Below, one piece after another: positions 18,714-26,511 of a stretch of DNA of 64,000 nucleotides (position 1 is its first letter; each line of letters starts with the position of its first letter). The notes beneath the pieces were generated by a model. It was not told the DNA's origin and ran no database searches. It saw only the letters and a program-made list of their open reading frames with translations. The position numbers and the translations under genes are program-made. This DNA is from Streptosporangium sandarakinum (GTDB lineage: Bacteria > Actinomycetota > Actinomycetes > Streptosporangiales > Streptosporangiaceae). Where the stretch lies: assembly GCF_013409935.1 (NCBI RefSeq), contig NZ_JACCCO010000001.1, positions 1,240,001 through 1,304,000 of the forward strand. Reading direction: 5' to 3'.

Positions 18714-19336
18714 GACTGCTTCCGGCCCTTTCCTCGCAGGCTGAAGAACATGCCGATGCCGATTCCGGCCAGGCCGCCGACGACCAGCCACAGCCAGCCG
18801 GGCATCCCGCCCGAGGAGGCCGGCTCACCGGCCGCCGCCGGGGCTTCCGCCGCACCCGTGGCACCGGCGGTCTCCCCGGAGGCTCCCGGGCCGGAGACGG
18901 CCGGGGGCGTGGAGGCGGCCGGGGACGGCGACGCCTCCGCCTCGGCGGTCGCCGTGGCGGAGGGCGAGGGCGATCCCTTCAGCGTGAAGGGGATCTCCCC
19001 CTCGATCGGGTGACCGTCGGAGGAGACGACCCGGTAGGCGATGACGTAGCGGCCCGGCGGGAGGTCCGCCTTGACCTTCTGCGTCACCACCGGGCCGTCG
19101 ACCACCGGCTTGCCGTCCTGGTGGGCGGCGTCGTCCGGGCCCCGGACGACCACGGCCGGGAAGCGCACCGAGGAGGTGAACGTCAGCTTCACCTCGTCGA
19201 GGCTCTCGACCTTGGCGTCCTTGGCGGGCGAGCTGCTCTTGAGGGCGTCGTGGGCGAGGGCCGGCGAGGCGAACGCCGTACCGAGTACGAGAGCGGCGAG
19301 GAGCGCGAGCACAGCCGCGACTGGGGAAGTCTTCAT
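18710..19336 (-). CDS. copC: CopC-domain copper-binding protein, membrane-anchored
   Basis: A 208-residue exported protein. A signal peptide ends at ALA, so the mature protein starts His-Asp-Ala, which supplies the N-terminal copper-binding histidine of CopC. The CopC beta-sandwich covers residues about 28-120, with the second conserved histidine in VVSSDGHPIEGEIPF. A Ser/Thr/Ala/Pro-rich spacer (about 122-175) leads to one C-terminal membrane helix and a short basic tail. It probably collects copper at the outer face for the CopD-CtaG protein encoded directly after it. Confidence 0.93.
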   Translation of the reverse strand: MKTSPVAAVLALLAALVLGTAFASPALAHDALKSSSPAKDAKVESLDEVKLTFTSSVRFPAVVVRGPDDAAHQDGKPVVDGPVVTQKVKADLPPGRYVIAYRVVSSDGHPIEGEIPFTLKGSPSPSATATAEAEASPSPAASTPPAVSGPGASGETAGATGAAEAPAAAGEPASSGGMPGWLWLVVGGLAGIGIGMFFSLRGKGRKQS

Positions 19337-19388
19337 GGCGATTCCCAGGCTACCGACGCCACCAAGCGGTCCCGAAGTCCCCGCCCCG

Positions 19389-19410
19389 GTCCCACGGCGC
19401 GCCGTGGGAC
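19389..19410 (-). terminator. Hairpin terminator after the XRE-TPR gene
   Basis: A perfect 10-base inverted repeat (GTCCCACGGC / GCCGTGGGAC) with a GC-rich centre, 72 bases after the XRE-TPR stop and before the copC promoter region. It probably ends transcription of the regulator. Confidence 0.5.
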
Positions 19411-19481
19411 GCCGTAGGACCGGGGAGGCGGGGCGGGACGGTGTGAGAGCTGAGGTGCGGCCTTCACAGGCACCGGGCGGC

Positions 19482-20774
19482 CTACAGGTCGACGCAGGCC
19501 AGCGCCCGCCGGTAGGCGTCGGCCCCGCGCGTGGGCTCGTCGATCCGCTCCAGGACCTGCGCGGCGGACAGCCAGAGATGGGCGGTGGAGCGGGTGGACG
19601 GCAGATACGTCAATGCCTGCTCCGCCTTGCCGAACTCCCGCAGAGCCTCCTCGTGCATGCCGACCTCCGCGAAAGTCTCACAGAGGAGAACACGCGCCTC
19701 AGCCTGCAGCGCATGCGGCAATCCGTTGAGGATGTCGTAGGCGGCACGGATGTGGGCATTCGCCTGCTCGGGACGCGAGAGCATCAACTCCGCACGAACG
19801 AGGTTCATCGTGCAACGCAGCTTGTTGATCGGGGTGGAGGAACTCTCCCGCAGCTCGCCCTCCAGCTTCACCAGGCTTTCGCGCCAGGTCTCGGCTTGCG
19901 CGGGACGTGCCAGCAGCATGACCTGGAGGTAGTCGGTACGGAGCAACGCGAGAAGGCGGGGATCCTCCTGCTCGGACTGGACGGCGAAAGCCCTTTCCGC
20001 GTATGCGACCGCCTCGTCTTCGTGCCCGGTCTCAACAGCGACGATGGCTGCGCTCCAGTTCGCCCAGGAGATCGCCAGCGGGGTACCGAGAAGCTCCGCC
20101 GCAGCGAGCAGTTCGGCGGCGAACTGACGGGAGCGGAGCATGTCCCCCCGGTCTATGTAGGCCGCCAGAAGCTGGGTGCCCAGCTTCACCAGATCATTGG
20201 TCCAGGCGGGCCGTACCGCGCCACCCAGGATCTGCTCGACGACCTCCACCGCCCGACCCAGGTCTCCTTGCTCTCGGTAACAACGCGAGAGTGCGACCAC
20301 GATGGCGACGTGACGCTCGGGCGACATCGTTCCCGCGTCGTCCCGGCGGAGCCCGTTGAGCAGGGTGATCGCCCCGTCCAGGTCGCCGCACGCCTCGGTC
20401 GCGAGTGCCAGACCGTATTCGGCCTCCTGCCTGAGCTGAGGGAGCCCGACGACGCCCTCATCCGCCAGGACCTCCGCGTAACGTGCCCGTGCCTCTACGA
20501 CCTCGCCGTTGTCCAGGGCGATCCGGGCGTAGCCGATGTTGAGCTCGATCTCCTGCATCTGCTCGGTCGTCACACCGTTAACGAGGTAGGTGAGAGAGCA
20601 GTCGAGTTTGCGGGCCAGAAGTTCGAGAACCGCAGGCGTCGGGGTACGCTTCCCGCTCTCAATGAGAGAGACATAGCTATCCGACAATTCCGGGTGGGCG
20701 AGCTGGGCCTGCGAAAGGCCACGCTGTCGGCGCACGGTTTTGATGCGTTGCCCGACCAAGTCTTGACCAGTCAC
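19482..20774 (-). CDS. XRE-family regulator with TPR domain (RRNPP-like)
   Basis: A 430-residue regulator. Residues 5-65 form a Cro/C1-type helix-turn-helix (RIKTVRRQRGLSQAQLAHPE, then DSYVSLIESGKRTPTPAVLELLARKL). Residues about 75-430 are a chain of tetratricopeptide helices (for example YARIALDNGEVVEARARYAEVL and EEALREFGKAEQAL). HTH plus C-terminal TPR is the layout of RRNPP-type regulators, whose TPR groove binds an imported signal peptide, though many actinobacterial XRE-TPR proteins have no known ligand. A gene for a small secreted peptide lies divergently 57 bases away. The GTG start at 20774 has AAGGAG five bases upstream. Confidence 0.88.
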   Translation of the reverse strand: MTGQDLVGQRIKTVRRQRGLSQAQLAHPELSDSYVSLIESGKRTPTPAVLELLARKLDCSLTYLVNGVTTEQMQEIELNIGYARIALDNGEVVEARARYAEVLADEGVVGLPQLRQEAEYGLALATEACGDLDGAITLLNGLRRDDAGTMSPERHVAIVVALSRCYREQGDLGRAVEVVEQILGGAVRPAWTNDLVKLGTQLLAAYIDRGDMLRSRQFAAELLAAAELLGTPLAISWANWSAAIVAVETGHEDEAVAYAERAFAVQSEQEDPRLLALLRTDYLQVMLLARPAQAETWRESLVKLEGELRESSSTPINKLRCTMNLVRAELMLSRPEQANAHIRAAYDILNGLPHALQAEARVLLCETFAEVGMHEEALREFGKAEQALTYLPSTRSTAHLWLSAAQVLERIDEPTRGADAYRRALACVDL

Positions 20775-20830
20775 GTTACTCCTTGAAAAATGTCTTTCCA
20801 GCAGCAGAACCCACGACAGGAGCCTCCCCC

Positions 20831-21004
20831 GTGCGCCGACGCCTCACTTTGCCCGCCCTCGCCGTCTTCTTGGTCGCAGCGTTCTCCGTCGCAGGCCATG
20901 CTACGGCCGCCAGTGCCGATTCGTCTGCCCCCTTACAGGGAAGCACCCAGCATGCATCGGCTCTGTACGCAGGGTCGATGCTCGGCTGGAACCAGCCCGG
21001 CTGA
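20831..21004 (+). CDS. Small secreted peptide precursor, candidate signal peptide
   Basis: A 57-residue protein starting with GTG at 20831, eight bases after AGGAG (20818-20822). It has a classical export signal: VRRRL, a hydrophobic core (ALAVFLVAAFSVAG) and an AxA cleavage site (AASA-DSS). Cleavage would release a peptide of about 28 residues with a polar centre and the C-terminus LGWNQPG. It is divergent from the XRE-TPR regulator and is followed after 62 bases by a 22-base-pair hairpin terminator, both typical of a dedicated single gene. An ATG at 20783 would add 16 residues but has no ribosome site. I do not recognise a family; a pheromone role is inference. Confidence 0.65.
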   Translation: MRRRLTLPALAVFLVAAFSVAGHATAASADSSAPLQGSTQHASALYAGSMLGWNQPG

Positions 21005-21066
21005 AGCGGGGTCGGCTGTCCGCACTCCTCCACCCCGGAGCCGGCCACGTGACCTCGCAGCGACCC

Positions 21067-21118
21067 GGCGCCCTATGTGCTTCCACGGCTCCCCCACCGT
21101 GGAAACACATAGGGCGCC
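21067..21118 (+). terminator. Strong hairpin terminator after the small peptide gene
   Basis: A 22-base stem (21067-21088 with 21097-21118, one mismatch) with an 8-base C-rich loop, followed by CGTTTCG. It is the longest hairpin in the window and marks the end of the peptide transcript. Confidence 0.85.
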
Positions 21119-21765
21119 CGTTTCGTCCATGGGTGAATAAATGCTTCGAGCGAGGCGACTCCCACACCTCCGCCGATCGAAACCGAGCCGGCTTGGAGTG
21201 AATATTTTCCAGACATTGGAAGCAAGAAAAGAATCCTTGACAAAAATGCAGCGAGCGGAAGCACGGAAAGAAATTTTCAGCCGGCTCCTCCGCCAGATGC
21301 TCCGACATGACACTCGGCCGCACGCCTGAAGGAAAGCATGCGCTTCACCCGACGGATCGGCCATGCCAATCGTCACACCCTTTGGCCTGCCCACCCCCAC
21401 TCCTTCTGCGCCCCTGATCCCCCTCCCATCCGGCATCAGGGCAACCGGCACCCCGCGTGACCTGCGAGTCATCCCTTCCAAAAGCGGCCACCGACCGCCA
21501 GTCGCCGCCGGACGAGACTCACGGACCTCGGAGCCCTCCAGGGAAAGCACGCTCAGCTCCACCGCCCCCGCCTCATAGGGGTCATGCATTCGACATCTCG
21601 CCGATGTCAGCGGCGAACAAAAATCTGAGATACACCGGGGATACATTATGAGCGGAAAATTTTTGCCTTGACACCTTGATCGGTAAGCTGAATGCCATCA
21701 AGCTGGATGAATTCGTTGGAGACGCCCGGAGAACCCTGGGCGCACTTGACCATGGGACTCAACGA
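21119..21765 (+). other. Low-GC leader and intergenic region before the SARP gene
   Basis: About 650 bases with much lower GC than the rest of the window, rich in A/T runs (for example around 21200-21250 and 21640-21670). It holds TTGACA at 21238 and a TTGAC at about 21668, but no convincing -10. A 62-codon frame at 21141-21329, strongly basic, could be coding but has no ribosome site or family resemblance. The AT-rich composition suggests regulatory DNA or a horizontally acquired segment. Confidence 0.5.
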
Positions 21766-24669
21766 ATGACATTTCTGATGCTCGGCGGTCTGGAGGTTCG
21801 CAACGGCGAGGGGCGGCTCATCCCCATCCCCCGCCTGAAACAGCGCCAACTCCTGGTGGCGCTCCTCCTCAAGGCCAACACCCCGGCATCCTTCGAGTAT
21901 CTGACGGACGCGCTCTGGGGAGAGGAGCCCCCGGCCTCCGCCGAGCAGAACCTCAAGACGTACGTCCACACGTTGCGGCGGCTCCTCTCCCCCGACGCCC
22001 CCCGCTCGGCCCCGATCGAGACCCAGGCGAACACCTACCTCGTCACCCTCGGCGAGGAGGATCTCGACCTGCTGGCCTTCCGCGAGCACATCCGCCGGGG
22101 AAGGGGCACCGCCCAGGACCACCGGGCAGAGGCCGCGCACCACCACTACCAGCGGGCCCTCGACCTGTGGCGGGGCGATCCCTTCCCGAACGCCAGGGGG
22201 AGCCGGGTCCTGAACGACGCGGCGGCCTGCCTGGGCGAAGAGCGCCTCACCGCGCTGGAGGAGTTCTCGGAGATCCGGATCGGACTGGAGAGGTACGCGG
22301 AGGCCGTACCGGACCTGCGCGCCGCGGCCGGCGCCAACCCGACGCGGGAGCGGCTCTGGGGGCAGCTCATGCTCGCCCTGCACGGAGCAGGGGACCGCGC
22401 CGCCGCCCTCCACGCCTATGAGCGGCTGGCGAAGGCCGTCATGGAGAGGACCGGGCTGGAGCCCTCCCCCACACTCCGGGACCTCCATCGGAGGATCATC
22501 TCCTCCACCGAGGTGACGCGCCCGGTATCTCCATCCGGGCCGGAGCGTTCCGCGGGGACCTCCGTGACCGCCGGGAACGTTCCGCTCCCCCGGCAGCTGC
22601 CGCGCGACCCGGGTGGCTTCGTCGGCCGCGCCGAGGAACTGGTCCGGCTCAGGTCGTTGCTCTCCCCCTGGGACGGCGGCCTGCCCCACCACGTCGTCGC
22701 GATCACCGGGCCGCCGGGGGCGGGCAAGTCCGCCCTGGCAATCCGGGCCGCGCACGCGGTCCGCGATCGCTTCCCGGACGGGCAGCTCTACGCGAACCTG
22801 CACGGGGCCACCCCCGGCCTGCGACCGCTGGAACCCCTGGAGGTGCTCGGCAGGTTCCTGCGGGCCCTGGGGGTCGCCCCGCAGGCCGTGCCCACCGACG
22901 TCGACGAGGCCGCCGCGCTGTGGCGCAGCCTGCTCGACGGCAGGAACCTCCTCGTCGTGCTGGACGACGCGGTCGATCTCCCCCAGGTCCGCCCCCTGCT
23001 CTCGGTGCCGGAGGGCAACACGGTCCTGGTGAACAGCCGCCGGACCTTCGCCCTGGTCGACGACTGCGTCCACGTGCCGATCGGCCGGCTGCGGCACGTG
23101 GAGGCGACCACCATGCTGGCCAAGCTGGCGGGCGCCGAGCGGACCGGGCGGGACCCGGAGGCCACGGCACACCTGGTCGAGCTGTGCGGCGGGCTGCCGC
23201 TGGCCGTGGCCGTCGCCGGGGCCCGGCTGGCGAACCGGCCCCGGTGGGAGGTCGCCGACCTGGTGGAGCGGCTTCGGGACGAGCGGAGGCGGCTGCGGGA
23301 GCTGGAGGCGGGCGACATCGCGGTGCGGTCGAGCCTGGGGGTCAGCTACGACCTGCTCACCGGAAGCGCCGACCACCTCGACCGCGAGGCCGCCCGCGCG
23401 CTGCGCGCGCTGGGGGTGCTGCGGGTGCCCGATGTGACGCCGCACGTCGTCGGCGCCCTCCTGGACGTCCCCGCCGAAGAGGCCGAGCGCGCCCTGGAAC
23501 GGCTGGCCGACGGCCACCTCGTGGAGGCCGACGGGGCCGGGAGGTACCGGCTGCACGACCTGGTGCGCCTGTTCGCGAGCGAGCAGGCCTTGCATCGGGA
23601 GACCCGCAAGGCCTTGGACGAGATGTTGAACCGCGCGCTGGAGTTCTACATCTCGGCGGTCTGCCTGGCGGCGAAGATCCTCCAGCATCCGCGATATCCC
23701 CGCTGGACGTCGGCGGGAGTCACCGTAGACGTGACTCCCCTTCCCCTCATTTCCCCGGATGGGGCCCATGAATGGTTGGAGCACGAGCGGGTCGCTCTCG
23801 TGGCCGCGGCCTCGCAGGCAATGGCCGCTGCAGAGGAACGGACAGCTCGTCTCGGCGTCGCTCTGGCCTTCGCGTTCTACTGGTTTCTTTACTATTCCGG
23901 AGCCTCTTCAGACCTTTTTCTGATCAGTCGGCAGACCCTTGAGACAGGGCGCCGCCTGTACGACCGCGACATCAAGGCCAACGCGCACAACTATGTAGCG
24001 ATCGCCCTGGAGATGAACAACCGCGCCGCAGAGGCCGTGCCCCATCTCCAGAGGCAACTGCATCTCTGTCGGCAGTTGTCCGACCCGCACGGCGAGCAGA
24101 AGGCGCTCGGCAGCCTGGCAGTGATCTACAACTATCAAGAACGCCATGAGGAAGTGCTCCGCTGCGCTGAGGAGCAGCTGAGAGTGTCCAAGGCGATCGG
24201 CCACCGGTCAGGGGAGCACTACGCGATGGCCTACATCGGGCTGGCGCACCATCGGCTGGGCCGGTTGGACCAGGCGCTGGCCGTCCTGAACGACGCCCTT
24301 GACAAGATCCGCAAAGATGATGAGTTTCGCTCCTACCACGAAGCCATCGTGCTGGAAAAGCTTGGGGAGGTCCACGTCGACCGGGGGGACCCCGCCTCAG
24401 CCAAGGCCTGTTACGAGAACGCACTGACATGTGTGCGCGCCGCGAAGGCCAACATCGCCGAGCCGTACCTGCTGCTCGGTCTGGCCCGCGCCTCGCGTCT
24501 CCTCGGCGAGATCGACGAGGCCGCCGACCATCTGGCACGGTCCGTTGCGGGCGCACAGGCGATGGGGATCAAGGACCTGGACAGGCAACTGGCCGAGGAG
24601 CAGGCCGCGTTGCGGGAGGCGCGCGGTGCGGAGGCGGCCCCCGTACGCAGCGGGGTCATGACGCCCTGA
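21766..24669 (+). CDS. SARP-family regulator with NB-ARC and TPR domains (AfsR-like)
   Basis: A 967-residue regulator. Order: an OmpR-like winged helix (residues about 1-95, LGGLEVRNGEGRL to LSPDAP), a bacterial transcriptional activation domain (about 100-245), an NB-ARC ATPase (about 280-560) with P-loop GPPGAGKSAL at about 315 and VLDDAVD as Walker B, then TPR repeats to the C-terminus (about 700-940). This is the AfsR/SARP layout; such proteins activate secondary-metabolite genes, with the ATPase and TPR gating activation. The start at 21766 opens directly onto the DNA-binding domain; an in-frame TTG at 21676 would add 30 residues. Its 3' end overlaps pucR on the other strand by 14 bases. 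Confidence 0.9.
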   Translation: MTFLMLGGLEVRNGEGRLIPIPRLKQRQLLVALLLKANTPASFEYLTDALWGEEPPASAEQNLKTYVHTLRRLLSPDAPRSAPIETQANTYLVTLGEEDLDLLAFREHIRRGRGTAQDHRAEAAHHHYQRALDLWRGDPFPNARGSRVLNDAAACLGEERLTALEEFSEIRIGLERYAEAVPDLRAAAGANPTRERLWGQLMLALHGAGDRAAALHAYERLAKAVMERTGLEPSPTLRDLHRRIISSTEVTRPVSPSGPERSAGTSVTAGNVPLPRQLPRDPGGFVGRAEELVRLRSLLSPWDGGLPHHVVAITGPPGAGKSALAIRAAHAVRDRFPDGQLYANLHGATPGLRPLEPLEVLGRFLRALGVAPQAVPTDVDEAAALWRSLLDGRNLLVVLDDAVDLPQVRPLLSVPEGNTVLVNSRRTFALVDDCVHVPIGRLRHVEATTMLAKLAGAERTGRDPEATAHLVELCGGLPLAVAVAGARLANRPRWEVADLVERLRDERRRLRELEAGDIAVRSSLGVSYDLLTGSADHLDREAARALRALGVLRVPDVTPHVVGALLDVPAEEAERALERLADGHLVEADGAGRYRLHDLVRLFASEQALHRETRKALDEMLNRALEFYISAVCLAAKILQHPRYPRWTSAGVTVDVTPLPLISPDGAHEWLEHERVALVAAASQAMAAAEERTARLGVALAFAFYWFLYYSGASSDLFLISRQTLETGRRLYDRDIKANAHNYVAIALEMNNRAAEAVPHLQRQLHLCRQLSDPHGEQKALGSLAVIYNYQERHEEVLRCAEEQLRVSKAIGHRSGEHYAMAYIGLAHHRLGRLDQALAVLNDALDKIRKDDEFRSYHEAIVLEKLGEVHVDRGDPASAKACYENALTCVRAAKANIAEPYLLLGLARASRLLGEIDEAADHLARSVAGAQAMGIKDLDRQLAEEQAALREARGAEAAPVRSGVMTP

Positions 24670-26410
24670 GCGCCAGGAACAGGTCCACCCGGTCGGTCAT
24701 CGTCGACAGGTCCCGCCCGGTCAGCTCCTCCACCCGGCGGATGCGGTAGCGGACCGTGTTGACGTGGACGTGCAGGCGCTCGGCGCAGGCGTTCCAGGAC
24801 CCCGCGCAGTCGAGGAACGTGTCGAGTGTCCGCAGCAGCTCCGACCGGTGGCGCCGGTCGTAGTCGAGGATCGGGTCCAGCGTCCTTTCGGTGAACGACC
24901 GCCGCACGTCGCCGGGAACCGTCGCCAGCAGCAGCGCGTGCGTGTAGATCTCGTCGCTGGTGACGACTCCCCCGCCGCGCGCCTCGGCCAGCCGCCGGGC
25001 GTGCCCTGCCTCCTCCAGGCCGCCCCGGAGCGCGGGCGAGCCGGTCAGCGCGGCGCTCACCCCGATCGACACCCGTAGGCCGGGCAGCCCCTCCGCCAGC
25101 ACCTTCGTCCCGGCCCGCAGCGCCCCGGCCGGTTCGTCCGCCGTCCAGGGCCGTCCGCCGGCCGCGCGGTCCGGCGACCCGGCCGCACCGGCGGCCACCT
25201 GACCCGCCGGAGCAGACCCGCCGGGGCCGCTCGCCGTACCGCGTGACGACCCGCCGGGGCCGCTCGCCGTACCGCGTGACGACCCGCCGGGGCCGCTCGC
25301 CGCGCCGGCGGCCAGCGGCACCAGCGCCAGCGCCCCGTCGGGCGTCACCGCGGCGGCAGTGGCCCGGGGGCGCAGCAGCTCCTCCAGGATCCGGCCGCCG
25401 AGTGCGGCCGGGTCGGCCTCCCGGGCCGCGCCGGGCCCGGTCACGGTCGCGCTCACCACGCGGTACGGCTCGGCCGGGCCGATCCCGCAGGTCCGCAACG
25501 CAGCCCCCAGCTCGGCCTGGCCGCCCGCCCCGGAGGCGGCCAGCGCGACGAGCTGCCCGGCGAGCCGGCGTTCGACCCGCCGCCCCTCCTCCATCCGGCC
25601 GCGTTCCAGCGCGACGCAGGCGGCCAGCTCGAAGCCCAGGTCCGTCTCGGCGATCAGGTCGCCGCCGCAGGCCAGCGCCCACCCGGCGGCCCGGTGCTCA
25701 CGGCCCACGCCGAACAGGGTGAAGGTCCCGGCCGGGGTGCGGACCACGTGGGGCAGCCGGGGCGCGGTGAGGAACTCGCGGGCGAGCCGGACGGCGACGG
25801 CCTCGCCGTCCGAGCCCCGTCCCGTCCCGGCCCCGATCCGGGCGCCGGGAACGGCTGCCGTGCCCGCGTCTGTGTTCGTGTTCGTGTCCGGGAGCGTCCC
25901 GGCGATGACCGCGCCGGTGGCCGAGACGACCGCGCCGGTCATCCGCAGCTCGGCGTCCATCAGCGCGAACAGCTCCTCAAGGCCCGCGCCCTCGGCGACG
26001 GCGGCGACGATCCGGCGGTGGCGGCCGAGGGCGTCGCGCAGCTCGGCGTGCCGGGGGGTGATCGTCTCGGCGACGGTCCGGAAGGAGACCTCGACCGGCA
26101 CCTCCATCAGCGGCAGGCCGTACTCCCGGCACGCCCGCACCAGGTCGTCGGGGACGGCGCCGAGCCAGGCCCGGCCGGCGCCGAGCGCGGCCACCCCGGC
26201 CTCGACCAGGCGGCGCACGAACCGTTCGGAGTCCTCGGGGCGGGTGCGCCACATGAGCCCGGACAGCACCAGCTCGCCGGGCGACAGGTAGCGTCCCGGG
26301 TCCGGCAGGTCGGTGATCTGCACGCCGGTGAAGCTCCGGTCCAGGTGTTCCTCGCCCGCGAGGAGGGTGAGCCGGAGCTCCTCGACGGCGAGCAGGTCAC
26401 GTATCCGCAT
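24656..26410 (-). CDS. PucR-family purine catabolism regulator
   Basis: A 584-residue regulator. Residues 1-125 are the PucR N-terminal domain (MRIRDLLAVEELRLTLLAG through DSERFVRRLVEAGV); a central GGDEF-like/CdaR-type region follows; the C-terminal 60 residues are the PucR HTH_30 helix-turn-helix (DTFLDCAGSWNACAERLHVH, then VNTVRYRIRRVEELTG). In bacilli PucR senses allantoin and controls purine degradation genes; the divergent xanthine dehydrogenase gene, 96 bases from start to start, fits that role. A 33-bp repeat inserts Gly/Ser/Arg-rich units in the middle (25216-25303). Its end overlaps the SARP gene by 14 bases. Confidence 0.9.
   Translation of the reverse strand: MRIRDLLAVEELRLTLLAGEEHLDRSFTGVQITDLPDPGRYLSPGELVLSGLMWRTRPEDSERFVRRLVEAGVAALGAGRAWLGAVPDDLVRACREYGLPLMEVPVEVSFRTVAETITPRHAELRDALGRHRRIVAAVAEGAGLEELFALMDAELRMTGAVVSATGAVIAGTLPDTNTNTDAGTAAVPGARIGAGTGRGSDGEAVAVRLAREFLTAPRLPHVVRTPAGTFTLFGVGREHRAAGWALACGGDLIAETDLGFELAACVALERGRMEEGRRVERRLAGQLVALAASGAGGQAELGAALRTCGIGPAEPYRVVSATVTGPGAAREADPAALGGRILEELLRPRATAAAVTPDGALALVPLAAGAASGPGGSSRGTASGPGGSSRGTASGPGGSAPAGQVAAGAAGSPDRAAGGRPWTADEPAGALRAGTKVLAEGLPGLRVSIGVSAALTGSPALRGGLEEAGHARRLAEARGGGVVTSDEIYTHALLLATVPGDVRRSFTERTLDPILDYDRRHRSELLRTLDTFLDCAGSWNACAERLHVHVNTVRYRIRRVEELTGRDLSTMTDRVDLFLALRAS
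25216..25303. repeat. 33-bp tandem repeat inside pucR
   Basis: Two perfect 33-base copies (25216-25248 and 25249-25281) and a third partial copy encode repeats of 11 residues rich in Gly, Ser and Pro (PGGSSRGTASG on the minus strand). The frame is kept. This lies in a low-complexity linker of the regulator. Confidence 0.85.
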
Positions 26411-26480
26411 AATTGGATGAAACTACAAGAACCGCCGGTGGGCCCGTCCGGGGTTTCGTCGTGTCCTTGCCTGTCCGGAC

Positions 26481-26511
26481 CTCATTCCTGCTGCTGTACT
26501 GCAGGAATGAG
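26481..26511 (+). promoter_or_regulatory. Hairpin over the start of the xanthine dehydrogenase gene
   Basis: A perfect 11-base inverted repeat (CTCATTCCTGC 26481-26491, GCAGGAATGAG 26501-26511) with a 9-base spacer. Its right arm contains both the AGGA ribosome site and the ATG at 26507. It may be an operator for the divergent PucR regulator or an mRNA hairpin that masks the start codon. Confidence 0.6.

Noticed and set aside
21141-21329. A 62-codon basic frame after the terminator
   Set aside because: No ribosome site and no conserved features; listed only as part of the intergenic region.
20933-21646. A 237-codon open frame on the minus strand over the peptide terminator and AT-rich region
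   Set aside because: No ribosome site, no recognisable domain, and it would read through the strong hairpin terminator on the opposite strand; composition is that of non-coding frames.
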